A stretch of 64,000 nt of DNA from Ruminococcus sp. (lineage in GTDB: Bacteria; Bacillota; Clostridia; Lachnospirales; Lachnospiraceae), in NCBI GenBank assembly GCA_020024635.1, contig JAHHTL010000006.1, positions 5,094 through 69,093 of the forward strand, read 5' to 3'. The notes beneath the pieces were generated by a model, which saw nothing but the letters and a program-made list of their open reading frames with translations, searched no databases and had not been told where the DNA came from. Below, piece after piece: positions 9,364 through 17,935 of the stretch. Made by a program: the position numbers and the translations under genes. The first letter of the stretch is position 1, and the number at the start of each line of letters is the position of its first letter.

Positions 9364-9395
9364 GAAAAAAAGGAACCGGAATACTTCCGGTTCCT
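9364..9395 (-). terminator. Terminator of the ABC transporter operon
   Basis: Minus-strand AGGAACCGGAA and TTCCGGTTCCT (9371-9381 and 9385-9395), an 11-bp stem with a 3-base loop, followed by seven T (9364-9370). Confidence 0.92.
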
Positions 9396-9437
9396 AAATT
9401 AATTATTCAACACGAAATAATTTTCTAGCCCTTTTGA

Positions 9438-10553
9438 TTAGTCATAAAGGTTAGGAGCGATTGTTGGCTCTTCCATGTTTTCAGAATCATACCAGTATCC
9501 GTCTGTAGGGATATCTTCAACTGCTTCACCTTTGTTAACTTTAACTAATGTTTCAAGAGATAATTTACCCATCATAAATGGAGACTGTGTAACAGCACCA
9601 AGTAATACATGATCTTTAACTGCCTGTTTGATAACTGAACCAGCATCAAATCCAGCTGCAACGATCTTGTCACCTAATACATTTAAGTTCTGGTTAGCTG
9701 TAAGAAGACCTTCAGCTGTTACCTGGTTTGAACCGAACATAGCGATTGTGTTATCTTTATTCATGATGTTTGCTGCTTCTGTAGCTGAAAGTTCAACTGT
9801 TGTCTGTGCAGGAACTGCAACTTCGATGATAACGTCTGCTTCTTTTTCTGCAACAACTTCTGCTTCTGTCTGGTCTACGAATAAATCATTACCAACAACT
9901 GCAACTTTCTTTCCATCAGCTGTAGCAAGTTCGATAAATTTGTTAATAAATCCAAGTCCACGTTCGATGATGTTTGCAGATGTAGCATCCTGGTTAACTT
10001 CACCAACTCTTACCTGAGCATCTTTACTAGCTTTTGCAACCTGATCTTTTACTGCTTCATAAACATGTTCAGCTGCTACTGCACCAGCTGCACCGTTGTC
10101 TGTAACAACTGTTGAAACAACAGATCCTTCTGGAGCATCTGGAACAGCTGCGTCAAAGCAAACTACTGGGATTTTTTTGTCTAATGCCATCTGTAAAGAT
10201 TCCAAAACTGAATCCTGTGAGCATGCTGCTAAAGCGATACCGTCTGGATTTTTGTTGATAGCATTGTTTAACATATTAACCTGGTCTGCAATATCAGATT
10301 CAGCGTTAGGACCTGTAGCATTGAAATCGATTCCAAGTTCTTTTTTTGCTTCGTTCATTCCCTGAATAGCTGCCTGCCAGTAAGAAGATTGGAAACTCTT
10401 TACTACAACTTCAAAGTGAAGATCTCCACCTTTGTCGTCTTCTTTTTTTGCACCGTCATTTCCTGCTGGTGCTTCTTTTTTTGCACCACATCCAGCAAGT
10501 AATCCAGCTACCATGCATCCGCTAAGTAATAATGCTAAAACTTTCTTTTTCAT
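9438..10553 (-). CDS. Sugar-binding lipoprotein of CUT2-type ABC transporter
   Basis: Captures sugar outside the membrane and delivers it to the permeases encoded upstream. Signal peptide with lipobox LLAGC and acylated Cys22, then an acidic/Lys linker and a type I periplasmic binding fold (RbsB/RhaS class) from about residue 45: FHFEV-type first strand, NAINKNPDGIALAACS, then VVCFDAAVPDAPEGS and a FGSNQVTAEGL segment. 371 residues, normal for the family. Last of four genes; a 107-base gap with an imperfect GCCGGA/TCCGGC stem (10596-10626) precedes it, which may allow higher expression of this subunit. The substrate is probably L-fucose or a related deoxy sugar, from context only. Confidence 0.9.
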   Translation of the reverse strand: MKKKVLALLLSGCMVAGLLAGCGAKKEAPAGNDGAKKEDDKGGDLHFEVVVKSFQSSYWQAAIQGMNEAKKELGIDFNATGPNAESDIADQVNMLNNAINKNPDGIALAACSQDSVLESLQMALDKKIPVVCFDAAVPDAPEGSVVSTVVTDNGAAGAVAAEHVYEAVKDQVAKASKDAQVRVGEVNQDATSANIIERGLGFINKFIELATADGKKVAVVGNDLFVDQTEAEVVAEKEADVIIEVAVPAQTTVELSATEAANIMNKDNTIAMFGSNQVTAEGLLTANQNLNVLGDKIVAAGFDAGSVIKQAVKDHVLLGAVTQSPFMMGKLSLETLVKVNKGEAVEDIPTDGYWYDSENMEEPTIAPNLYD

Positions 10554-10660
10554 TTTAATCTCCTCCTAAATGAAATATGGTCTTTTATAGTAACAGCCGG
10601 AGAGTTAGCGTCTCCTTTGATCCGGCCGCTGACTATCGTAAAAAATAAATGAACTGTAAA

Positions 10661-11668
10661 TTATTTCTCTTCTTTCTTTCTCTTTAAGATATCAACAAGA
10701 ACAGAGAAGATCAGGATAAGACCTGTAATAATCTGCTGCCAGTTTGCTGTAAGTCCAATAAAAGGAAGTCCTGTCTTAAGAAGACAAATAACAAATACAC
10801 CTGCTAAAGTACCTGTGATAGATCCCATACCACCTGTCATAGATACACCACCGATGATTGCACCACCAATTGCTTCAAGTTCAAATCCTGCACCTGTACC
10901 TGGTTGAACTGTTGCAAAAATAGCTGAGTAAGAAATTGCAGCTAATCCTGCGAAGAATCCAGAAATTACATATGCAAAAATATGGTAAAATCTTACGTTA
11001 ACCCCTGACAATCTTGTTGCTTCTTTGTTGCTTCCGATTGCAAGTGTGTAACGTCCTACTTTTGTATGATTAAGTACAAAAGTCATAAATACAACAATCA
11101 ATACGATCCATAAGAATCCGATCGGCAACACCTTGCCACTTTCCATTTGGATTCTGAAAATTTTTCTGAACCAACCACCATCTGCTGAAACAGCTGGCCA
11201 TGAAATTCCAAAACCTCCAACGATAATAGAACCAAGACCTCGTGTGATCATACATGTACAAAGTGTTGCAAGGAATGGTGGTAAATCCATGATTGCAACA
11301 AGGCAACCATTAAGAATTCCGATTACAATACCAAAAAGTACACTTACAAGCATTCCTGCCCATGTTGGCCATCCCTGAAACGCGATCAACCATCCACCAA
11401 CTAATGAATAACATACAAGTCCAGTACCAATTGATAAGTCTACACCTGCTGTCATCAATGGGAATGCAACACCAATCGCCATTAATGTAATGTAATATGA
11501 ATAGTCCAAAATACTAACCATAGTAGTATATTTTCTAAAGTTCGGACTCATAATAGAGAAAAAAGCGAACAATACAATAACTATAAGAAGAACGATAAAT
11601 TTTTGTCCTCCGAGTCTATCAATTGTAGACACCTTTCTGACTCCGACATTATTTTTTTTGTTTGCCAT
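10661..11668 (-). CDS. Sugar ABC transporter permease (RbsC-like), second
   Basis: Inner-membrane channel subunit of 335 residues with about eight to ten hydrophobic segments in the BPD_transp_2 pattern. The cytoplasmic coupling region is visible as ALGSNKEATRLSGV near residue 215 (here AIGSNKEATRLSGVNV), and the GGAIIGGVSMTGGMGSITGT segment near 275 is typical of RbsC/RhaP proteins. AGGAGG-type sequence lies before the ATG at 11668, twelve bases after the ATPase stop. It differs from the other permease of the operon, so the channel is probably a heterodimer, as in RhaPQ. Confidence 0.9.
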   Translation of the reverse strand: MANKKNNVGVRKVSTIDRLGGQKFIVLLIVIVLFAFFSIMSPNFRKYTTMVSILDYSYYITLMAIGVAFPLMTAGVDLSIGTGLVCYSLVGGWLIAFQGWPTWAGMLVSVLFGIVIGILNGCLVAIMDLPPFLATLCTCMITRGLGSIIVGGFGISWPAVSADGGWFRKIFRIQMESGKVLPIGFLWIVLIVVFMTFVLNHTKVGRYTLAIGSNKEATRLSGVNVRFYHIFAYVISGFFAGLAAISYSAIFATVQPGTGAGFELEAIGGAIIGGVSMTGGMGSITGTLAGVFVICLLKTGLPFIGLTANWQQIITGLILIFSVLVDILKRKKEEK

Positions 11669-11680
11669 TTTATCTTCCTC

Positions 11681-13177
11681 CTACTCAATCTCTCGTGTAG
11701 CCAGATTCATAATATTTTCCTGTGTAGCTTCGGAAATATCTAGCTCACCTGTTTTCTTACCCTCGCACATTACTGCGACTCTGTCACTCATACGCAAAAT
11801 CTCAGTCATTTCAGAAGATATCATAATAATGGCTTTTCCTTCTTTTGCAAGTTGATTCATCAACTTATAAATTTCGTTTTTCGCACCAACATCGATACCT
11901 CTTGTAGGTTCATCAAAAATCAGAATATCACAGTCCCTTGTAAGCCATTTCGCGATAACGACTTTTTGTTGGTTACCACCGGATAAGTTGACAACTAACT
12001 GATCAACTGTAGGTGTCTTTGTTGCAAGTGACTCAACATATTTTTCTGCAACTTCTTTTTCTTTCTTCTTATCAATGAAGATTCCTTTTGTATAACTGTC
12101 AAGTGTTGCAAGTGTCGTGTTTTCTGCAACTGACTTTTGTACAACACAGCCATATCTCTTTCTGTCTTCTGATAAATATCCGATTCCATATTTAACGGCA
12201 TCTTGTGGACTCTTGATAACAACTTTCTTTCCGTTGATGTATATGTCACCACTTTCCACAGGATCCGCACCAAACAATGCTCTTGCTGTCTCAGTACGTC
12301 CAGCACCCATAAGTCCTGAAAATCCAAGAATCTCACCTTTACGAAGTTCAAAGCTTACATCCTGAACCATCTTACCTGCATTTAAGTGATCTACTTTCAG
12401 AACCACCGGCGCATCCTTCGGAACAGTACTATGTGTCTTTGGATCTTCATAAATAACACGACCAACCATCATATTAATGATATCATCTTTTGTACTATCT
12501 TTTGTAATCAATGTTCCAACATATGTACCATCTCTCATGACTGTAACACGGTCTGTGATTTTCTTAATTTCATCCATACGGTGTGAGATATAAACAATCC
12601 CAATTCCTTTGCTTCTTAAATCATTGATAATTTTGAATAATTCTTCAATTTCTGTTTCTGTAAGCGCTGCAGATGGTTCATCAAAGATGATAACTTTAGC
12701 CTCATGAGAAATTGCTTTTGCAATCTCACACATCTGCTGACGACCTACTGTAAGATGTGACATCGTTTCTTTTGGATCGATATCAATATTCATTCTCTTG
12801 AACAACTTTGCTGCTTCTTCGTTCATTTTTGCATCATCAATACGGATTCCTTTTTTGAATTCTCGTCCGATAAAGATGTTCTGTGCAACTGTAAGATGTC
12901 CCAACATGTTAAGTTCCTGATGCACAATTACGATACCTGCATCTTGTGCTTCCTTTGTATTATGGAACTCTACTTCTTTTCCTTCATATGTAATTGTACC
13001 AGAATCTTTTGTGTAAATACCTGTAAGTACTTTCATAAGTGTTGATTTACCGGCACCATTCTCTCCCATAAGTGCAAGGACTTCACCTTTTCTGATTTCC
13101 AGATCTACATGATCCAATGCGTGTACACCAGGGAAAGACTTGTCTATATCTTTCATCGTTAATATAACTTCGCCCAT
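11681..13177 (-). CDS. Sugar ABC transporter ATP-binding protein (two ATPase domains)
   Basis: Powers uptake. 498 residues with two nucleotide-binding domains, as in RbsA, MglA and RhaT. First domain: Walker A GENGAGKST near residue 40, signature region LTVGRQQMCEIAKA near 142 and Walker B VIIFDEPSAAL near 160. Second domain: a degenerate Walker A, GLMGAGRTETARAL, near 290, signature LSGGNQQKVVIAKW near 400 and Walker B ILIFDEPTRGIDVG near 420. The degenerate second site is normal in this family. It lies between the two permease genes. Confidence 0.94.
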   Translation of the reverse strand: MGEVILTMKDIDKSFPGVHALDHVDLEIRKGEVLALMGENGAGKSTLMKVLTGIYTKDSGTITYEGKEVEFHNTKEAQDAGIVIVHQELNMLGHLTVAQNIFIGREFKKGIRIDDAKMNEEAAKLFKRMNIDIDPKETMSHLTVGRQQMCEIAKAISHEAKVIIFDEPSAALTETEIEELFKIINDLRSKGIGIVYISHRMDEIKKITDRVTVMRDGTYVGTLITKDSTKDDIINMMVGRVIYEDPKTHSTVPKDAPVVLKVDHLNAGKMVQDVSFELRKGEILGFSGLMGAGRTETARALFGADPVESGDIYINGKKVVIKSPQDAVKYGIGYLSEDRKRYGCVVQKSVAENTTLATLDSYTKGIFIDKKKEKEVAEKYVESLATKTPTVDQLVVNLSGGNQQKVVIAKWLTRDCDILIFDEPTRGIDVGAKNEIYKLMNQLAKEGKAIIMISSEMTEILRMSDRVAVMCEGKKTGELDISEATQENIMNLATREIE

Positions 13178-13236
13178 TCTATTACCCTTGCCTTTCTAAT
13201 TCTTCACTGTGATAGCAGTTGTACGATAAACTGCAA

Positions 13237-14211
13237 TTAGTTCTTTCTACGTCTTGATAAAACATCACCAAATACTGCAACAATAACAATAATACCTGTT
13301 ACGATAAGCTGATAGTTTTTGTCAAGTCCAAGAGCCAGAATTCCTTCCTGAAGTAAAGCGATGACAAATACACCCATTACTGTTCCGCTAATGGAAGCAA
13401 GACCACCTGCCATGGAAGTTCCACCCATTACACATCCGGCAATTGCTTCGTTGTTATACTGATCTCCATAACCTGGCTGAACAGTTGTATATGCTGCTAC
13501 ATAGAAGAGTGCTCCAATACCAACTAATGTTCCACAGATGATGTATGCTAACATTTCCCATTTTTTCACATCAACACCTGAGAGTCTAACTGCTTCTTTA
13601 TTGCTTCCAAGACATAGGATGTAACGTCCGATCTTCGTTTTGTTTAAGATAATCGCACAAATCACTGCTACAGCAAGGAAAATGAAAAGTCCTACCGGAA
13701 TATCACCAACTTTGATGATCATTCTATACCAACCACCTTCTGCTGATGCTTGTGGCCAGTTGACAGACTGTGTTTTTGTAAATACAGATGCAAGACCTTT
13801 TGCAATATTCATACTTGCCATTGAAGTAATGAATGATGGCACTGTCCAGTAAGCTACTAAATAACCATTGAATAATCCAAAAGCAAATCCTACAAGGATA
13901 CTGATGATAATCGCTACTGGCATTGAAATACCATGTGATACGAGGCTGTAACCTGAAATAAGTGCACAGCAGAACATAACTGGTCCGATAGAGAAATCAA
14001 TTCCGCCTGTTGCAATTACAAAAGTAACACCCAATGATAAGAATCCAAGAAAATATGCATAATTAAGAGCACTTAAGATTCTACCTACTCCAAGGAAATT
14101 TCCACCTGTCATAACACAGAAGAAACCATACAGGAGAAGTAATACGAAGAATAACACGATTCTGTTAAACCCCACCTTTTTTACAAAAGGATTTTCTTTA
14201 ATCTTTCCCAC
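13237..14211 (-). CDS. Sugar ABC transporter permease (RbsC-like), first
   Basis: First gene of the transporter operon and second half of the channel. The hydrophobic segments follow the BPD_transp_2 layout, with CLGSNKEAVRLSGVDVKKW as the coupling motif and GCVMGGTSMAGGLASISGT near the end. The start is taken as GTG at 14211 because AGGAGG lies seven bases upstream, within GTAGGAGGAAAAAAAGTG; an in-frame ATG at 14238 has no such site and would add nine residues. 324 residues. The stop is 59 bases before the ATPase start. Confidence 0.88.
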   Translation of the reverse strand: MGKIKENPFVKKVGFNRIVLFFVLLLLYGFFCVMTGGNFLGVGRILSALNYAYFLGFLSLGVTFVIATGGIDFSIGPVMFCCALISGYSLVSHGISMPVAIIISILVGFAFGLFNGYLVAYWTVPSFITSMASMNIAKGLASVFTKTQSVNWPQASAEGGWYRMIIKVGDIPVGLFIFLAVAVICAIILNKTKIGRYILCLGSNKEAVRLSGVDVKKWEMLAYIICGTLVGIGALFYVAAYTTVQPGYGDQYNNEAIAGCVMGGTSMAGGLASISGTVMGVFVIALLQEGILALGLDKNYQLIVTGIIVIVAVFGDVLSRRRKN

Positions 14212-14274
14212 TTTTTTTCCTCCTACTTCTTCAGCCATACTGACTTTCGTAATATTTTTCTCCGGCTGTACAGT

Positions 14275-14322
14275 CTATCCTGCACCTGCCGTCCCTCTTG
14301 GGACTTTTCTACATGTTTCCAT
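14275..14322 (-). CDS. Possible 15-codon leader ORF before the ABC operon
   Basis: ATG at 14322 with AGGAGG seven bases upstream (AGGAGGGGGTTACATG), encoding METCRKVPRGTAGAG and a TAG stop. It lies between the operon promoter and the first permease, and a GTCCC/GGGAC hairpin (14291-14305) sits inside it. It may be a regulatory leader peptide or chance. Nothing else is seen in 14239-14348. Confidence 0.35.
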   Translation of the reverse strand: METCRKVPRGTAGAG

Positions 14323-14348
14323 GTAACCCCCTCCTTTATTTGTTTTCC

Positions 14349-14378
14349 ATTATATCATTTTTCGTTCATGATTTGCAA
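14349..14378 (-). promoter_or_regulatory. ABC transporter operon promoter
   Basis: Minus-strand TTGCAA (14373-14378), 18 bases, TATAAT (14349-14354). The start of transcription would be near 14342, leaving a leader of about 130 bases that holds the 15-codon ORF. Confidence 0.65.
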
Positions 14379-14445
14379 GTCATCATAGCAATCTGCTCTA
14401 TGATGTCTATCTTTTATTTTCACTCTCTACCTTTTTAACAATAAC

Positions 14446-14474
14446 TTGCTTTTTTCGACCAAACTTTATATAAT
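14446..14474 (+). promoter_or_regulatory. Promoter of the lipoprotein gene
   Basis: TTGCTT (14446-14451), 17 bases, TATAAT (14469-14474), about 54 bases before the ATG. Confidence 0.7.
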
Positions 14475-14527
14475 ATCGTTGTTCAGTCATAAATTTTACG
14501 ACAAATTATTTTTTTAAGGAGGACAAT

Positions 14528-15046
14528 ATGAAACAACATCGTTCTATATTAAGTATCATCTTACTCACCGTTTTCATGTCGCTTGTAGTTACAGCCTGTG
14601 GTAAAAAAACCGATTCGGCGCCAGCCCCTTTTTCAAAACTAACTTGGGACACTACTTACGACGAAATGATCGCTTCGGAAGGTAAAGAAACAAATTCTTA
14701 CGATTCCGTATATAACGGAACAACTTACGCGTACGATGGAAGCTATCTAAATCACGATGGGTCCATTAAATATATGTATGACGACAAAGAAAAACTTGCC
14801 TGTATCTCTTGGGAATACACAGCCAAATCACCGGAAGATCTTGATAAAGTATACAAGGAACTTTTAAAAAATCTTACTGACGAATATGGCGAAAGTGGAT
14901 ACCAAAGTGGCAACAACACGAATAGCGGAAATGTCTGGTATCGAAAGGAAGGAAATATCATCCTAAGTTCCGTCAGCACCAAAAACATTAACGCCATCTT
15001 ATGCTCTTATCTAAGCCCCTCTGTATCTTCACCAGAGAATGACTAA
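14528..15046 (+). CDS. Small lipoprotein of unknown function, 172 aa
   Basis: Signal peptide with lipobox LVVTAC and acylated Cys24, followed by GKKTDSAPAPFSKLTWD and a compact domain of about 110 residues with several Tyr and Gly (YNGTTYAYDGSYL, SIKYMYDDKEKLACISWEY). The pattern of a SKLTWDTTYDEM opening followed by a predicted beta-rich domain resembles small secreted lipoproteins common in Lachnospiraceae, but I can name no function. AAGGAGGA lies just before the ATG. It is monocistronic, with its own promoter and a long terminator, divergent from the ABC operon. Confidence 0.75.
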   Translation: MKQHRSILSIILLTVFMSLVVTACGKKTDSAPAPFSKLTWDTTYDEMIASEGKETNSYDSVYNGTTYAYDGSYLNHDGSIKYMYDDKEKLACISWEYTAKSPEDLDKVYKELLKNLTDEYGESGYQSGNNTNSGNVWYRKEGNIILSSVSTKNINAILCSYLSPSVSSPEND

Positions 15047-15107
15047 GCATCACTATAGATAATAGTATAGCGATTTATTGTAATTTATGTAATCGAATAT
15101 CTTACTA

Positions 15108-15151
15108 AAAAAGGTTAAAAATTTACACTCTTGTAAATTTTTAACCTTTTT
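15108..15151. terminator. Bidirectional terminator
   Basis: A 20-bp stem (15108-15127 with 15132-15151), CTCT loop, A/T rich at both ends so that a U run forms on either strand. It serves the lipoprotein gene (+) and the two-component operon (-), whose last gene ends at 15163. Confidence 0.9.
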
Positions 15152-15162
15152 ACACGTATGCT

Positions 15163-16155
15163 TTATTCTTGACCAATAAAAGGATAGAGTAATTTTTGAT
15201 TTTCTTCTTCGTATAGATTTTCTTCTGTGATTAATTTACATCCGGAATCCGTGTTTTTCTTGATTGCTTTTCCCTCTACAATGTGATTGGCTTGTTTTAT
15301 TCCTAAATATCCCATGTTAAATGGTTTCTGTATCACGATCCCCTGAAAAACCCCTTCTTCTAACAGTTTAATTTCTTCTATAGAATTATCAAACCCAACT
15401 ACTTTTATTTTATTTGACATTTTCAATTCTTTTACTGCTCGCGCAGCTCCTACAGATGCATATTCATTGGTTCCTATGATCATCCCCAACTTTGGATTTT
15501 GTTCAATCATTTTTTTTGCCTGTTCATATGCTTTTTCATAGGAGGAACCACAAAACACCGTTTCTTTGACCTTATTAGACTTATCTTCTAATCCTTTTCG
15601 TATCCCCGCTTCTCGCTCAATTGCTGTAGACGTCCCTTTTACATGCGCTATGATTCCAACTTCTTTCCCATCTTCTAACAAGGAATTTGCATAATTTCCC
15701 AATTCTTTCCCTGCCGCATAATTATCTGTTGCAACAATTGCAGTAGATATGTCTTCTTCTATGACGGAATCAATCAAAACAAGGTGGATTCCTTGATCTA
15801 CCGCTTCTTTTAGTATGTCCGATGTTTCAGAATAACTACATGGAGCAACAAGAAGTACATCGGGTTTTTTTTCAATACTCTCTTTTATATAAGCAATCTG
15901 CTCTTCTACTTCTTCTTCTGAAAGTCCTCCAACAACTTCTAAATCCATATTGAATTCTTCTGCGCCAAGCTTTGCTCCTTCAATCAATGATGTCCAAAAT
16001 CCATTTGTCTTATCCAGTGTTTTGGGTATGAATATCACTTGTTTTCGGACTTCTTCTGGGTCTTGCACCCCTTTTGCAGCATAGATTGCAAGCATACACG
16101 CCAGGATTCCTAGTGATAATGTCATCACTCTCTTTTTGATTTTATCGTTCATCAT
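15163..16155 (-). CDS. Membrane-anchored sugar-binding sensor protein
   Basis: A type I periplasmic-binding-protein fold of 330 residues. Residues 10-26 form an N-terminal hydrophobic segment without a lipobox Cys at the usual place, so it is probably held in the membrane or secreted. Motifs: VIFIPKTLDKTNGFWTSLIE first strand, KPDVLLVAPCSYSE, VLIDSVIEEDISTAIVATDN, and GTNEYASVGAARAVKE. Its start overlaps the histidine kinase stop by 14 bases, so the two are translationally coupled. Sugar-binding proteins in this position usually present ligand to the kinase rather than serve a transporter. ATG at 16155 or 16152. Confidence 0.82.
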   Translation of the reverse strand: MMNDKIKKRVMTLSLGILACMLAIYAAKGVQDPEEVRKQVIFIPKTLDKTNGFWTSLIEGAKLGAEEFNMDLEVVGGLSEEEVEEQIAYIKESIEKKPDVLLVAPCSYSETSDILKEAVDQGIHLVLIDSVIEEDISTAIVATDNYAAGKELGNYANSLLEDGKEVGIIAHVKGTSTAIEREAGIRKGLEDKSNKVKETVFCGSSYEKAYEQAKKMIEQNPKLGMIIGTNEYASVGAARAVKELKMSNKIKVVGFDNSIEEIKLLEEGVFQGIVIQKPFNMGYLGIKQANHIVEGKAIKKNTDSGCKLITEENLYEEENQKLLYPFIGQE

Positions 16156-17935
16156 CCGGTCTACTTGTCAGTGGAACTGTTACCACTACCACTGTTCCTC
16201 CTCCTTCCCTGTCTTGATAGGTAAGACCATATTCTGGGCCATAATAAAGTTGAAGACGTTTTTGTACATTTGGAGCGCCTACCCCTTTTCTTCCTTTTTC
16301 TTTTTTTCTTTCTTCAAAAATATGCGCTTTTATTTCCGCCGGAATCCCGGCTCCATCATCTTCTATTATAATATAAGCTTTTTCTCCTTCCTTATATCCT
16401 CTGATTATAAGATTCCCTCTTGTTTCCTTATACTTTAACCCGTGGTAAATTGCATTTTCTACCAGCGGTTGTAATGCAAATTTAATAATTTTCACTTTAC
16501 TGATTTCTGGTGAAACGTGAATGGAATATTCGAGTTTATCTTTATATCTCATTTTTTGAATGGTGAGATAACTTTTCACGTAATCCACTTCTTCTGCTAT
16601 CGTAACTTGCTCTCTGTCGTTGCTAATACTTTGACGAAGTAATCTTGCCAAGGCAGATGTCATTAAGACAACTTCGTCATTTCTCCCTGCTTCTGACATC
16701 CAAATAATAGAATCCAATGTGTTATATAGAAAATGAGGATTAATCTGAGCCTGAAGCGCTTTCATCTCATTCTTTCTCTTTTGCCTTTGTTCATACATAT
16801 TTTGCTCCATCAATGTATGAATTTTCTCTGTCATTACGTTAAATGAATTAGCAAGACTACCGATCTCATTTTGCGTTGTAATAGATACATTTGCTTTTTC
16901 AAATTCTCCTTCTTCCACCATACTCATGGAATCTCTTAACTGTCGAATCGGTTTTGTAATTTCTTTGGAAATAACGCTCGAAATAAGTAGAACTCCCGTT
17001 AATAGAACAATCGAAACAATCAAATACATAGATTCTGCCTTTTTGTTATTTTTAAAAAGTTCCTCTGTATTCACCACACCTACAACTGTCCAACCTGTTT
17101 TGTATGATTTTGATAACGTATATAAATTTTCACCGGAAACGAAGTAGTCCTCTTTGCTCAGCATAATTTCCGATATATTTTCATGGATCAAGCCGCCATA
17201 TAATAATTGCTGTTTTGGATGATATACAATCTTTCCTTCTTCATCTAATATAAAGATGTAACCTTTATTTCCAATCTTATTATTGCTACATAGTTCACTG
17301 ATGGATCGGTAATTCAAATCCACAAAGAACACGCCTTCATTTTCTCCTGTGTTGTAGTTTACGAGTGCTTTACTTAATGTAATTACCCATTTGTAACTGT
17401 CTTCAATCGCATTTTGAACATGAGAAGAGGAAATTGACATTCCTCCTTTTTTTTCCATTGCCTGTTTATACCAGCTTTCTTCGTATATATCTATGTATTC
17501 TGTAAACCGAGCCTGTCCATCATTTAAAATACTCCGTCCATTCTCAGCTACAGCCGCAATGTTGTAGATATCACTTCTACTATCCATGATGGTTTGAAAT
17601 TGAGCAATAATCCGATCTCTTTCTCGTTCTTTTTCTTGTTCACTTTGCTTTTCATTAAAAAGGTAATTTGATACATCCCCACTTCTTGAAACGATATAGG
17701 AAATATTTTCTAAAAATTCCATGTAAGAATCAATATCATAATTCACTTGCTGAACAATCTGTGTCGTGTAATTGACAGAATTTTCATATATCGAATTATT
17801 TGTGTAGTGAACAGCAATCACCATGAATGTAACAACTGCAATCACCATAAGAACTGTAAAAGAAACCATCATTGTACTTTGTATGGTTTTAAATCGACCA
17901 AATAGTGTCTGCTTTTTCTTACATTGTTTCATCAT
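16142..17935 (-). CDS. YesM-type sensor histidine kinase
   Basis: Membrane sensor of 597 residues. Hydrophobic segments near 22-45 and 295-315 flank an extracellular Cache-type domain (VAAVAENGRSIL, WVITLSKALVNY, KGYIFILDEEGKIVYHP). Then come HAMP (about 320-370), the His_kinase domain with ALQAQINPHFLYNTLDSI holding the phospho-accepting His near residue 400, and the HATPase domain with LQPLVENAIYHGL and IIEDDGAGIP. This is the LytS/YesM architecture. It shares ATGA with the response regulator stop at 17932 and overlaps the sugar-binding gene. It probably senses a sugar with that protein and may control the nearby ABC operon. Confidence 0.92.
   Translation of the reverse strand: MMKQCKKKQTLFGRFKTIQSTMMVSFTVLMVIAVVTFMVIAVHYTNNSIYENSVNYTTQIVQQVNYDIDSYMEFLENISYIVSRSGDVSNYLFNEKQSEQEKERERDRIIAQFQTIMDSRSDIYNIAAVAENGRSILNDGQARFTEYIDIYEESWYKQAMEKKGGMSISSSHVQNAIEDSYKWVITLSKALVNYNTGENEGVFFVDLNYRSISELCSNNKIGNKGYIFILDEEGKIVYHPKQQLLYGGLIHENISEIMLSKEDYFVSGENLYTLSKSYKTGWTVVGVVNTEELFKNNKKAESMYLIVSIVLLTGVLLISSVISKEITKPIRQLRDSMSMVEEGEFEKANVSITTQNEIGSLANSFNVMTEKIHTLMEQNMYEQRQKRKNEMKALQAQINPHFLYNTLDSIIWMSEAGRNDEVVLMTSALARLLRQSISNDREQVTIAEEVDYVKSYLTIQKMRYKDKLEYSIHVSPEISKVKIIKFALQPLVENAIYHGLKYKETRGNLIIRGYKEGEKAYIIIEDDGAGIPAEIKAHIFEERKKEKGRKGVGAPNVQKRLQLYYGPEYGLTYQDREGGGTVVVVTVPLTSRPDDER

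Noticed and set aside
10594..10631. GCCGGA/TCCGGC hairpin before the binding-protein gene
   Set aside because: Imperfect and without a U run; not listed as a terminator, only mentioned with the gene.
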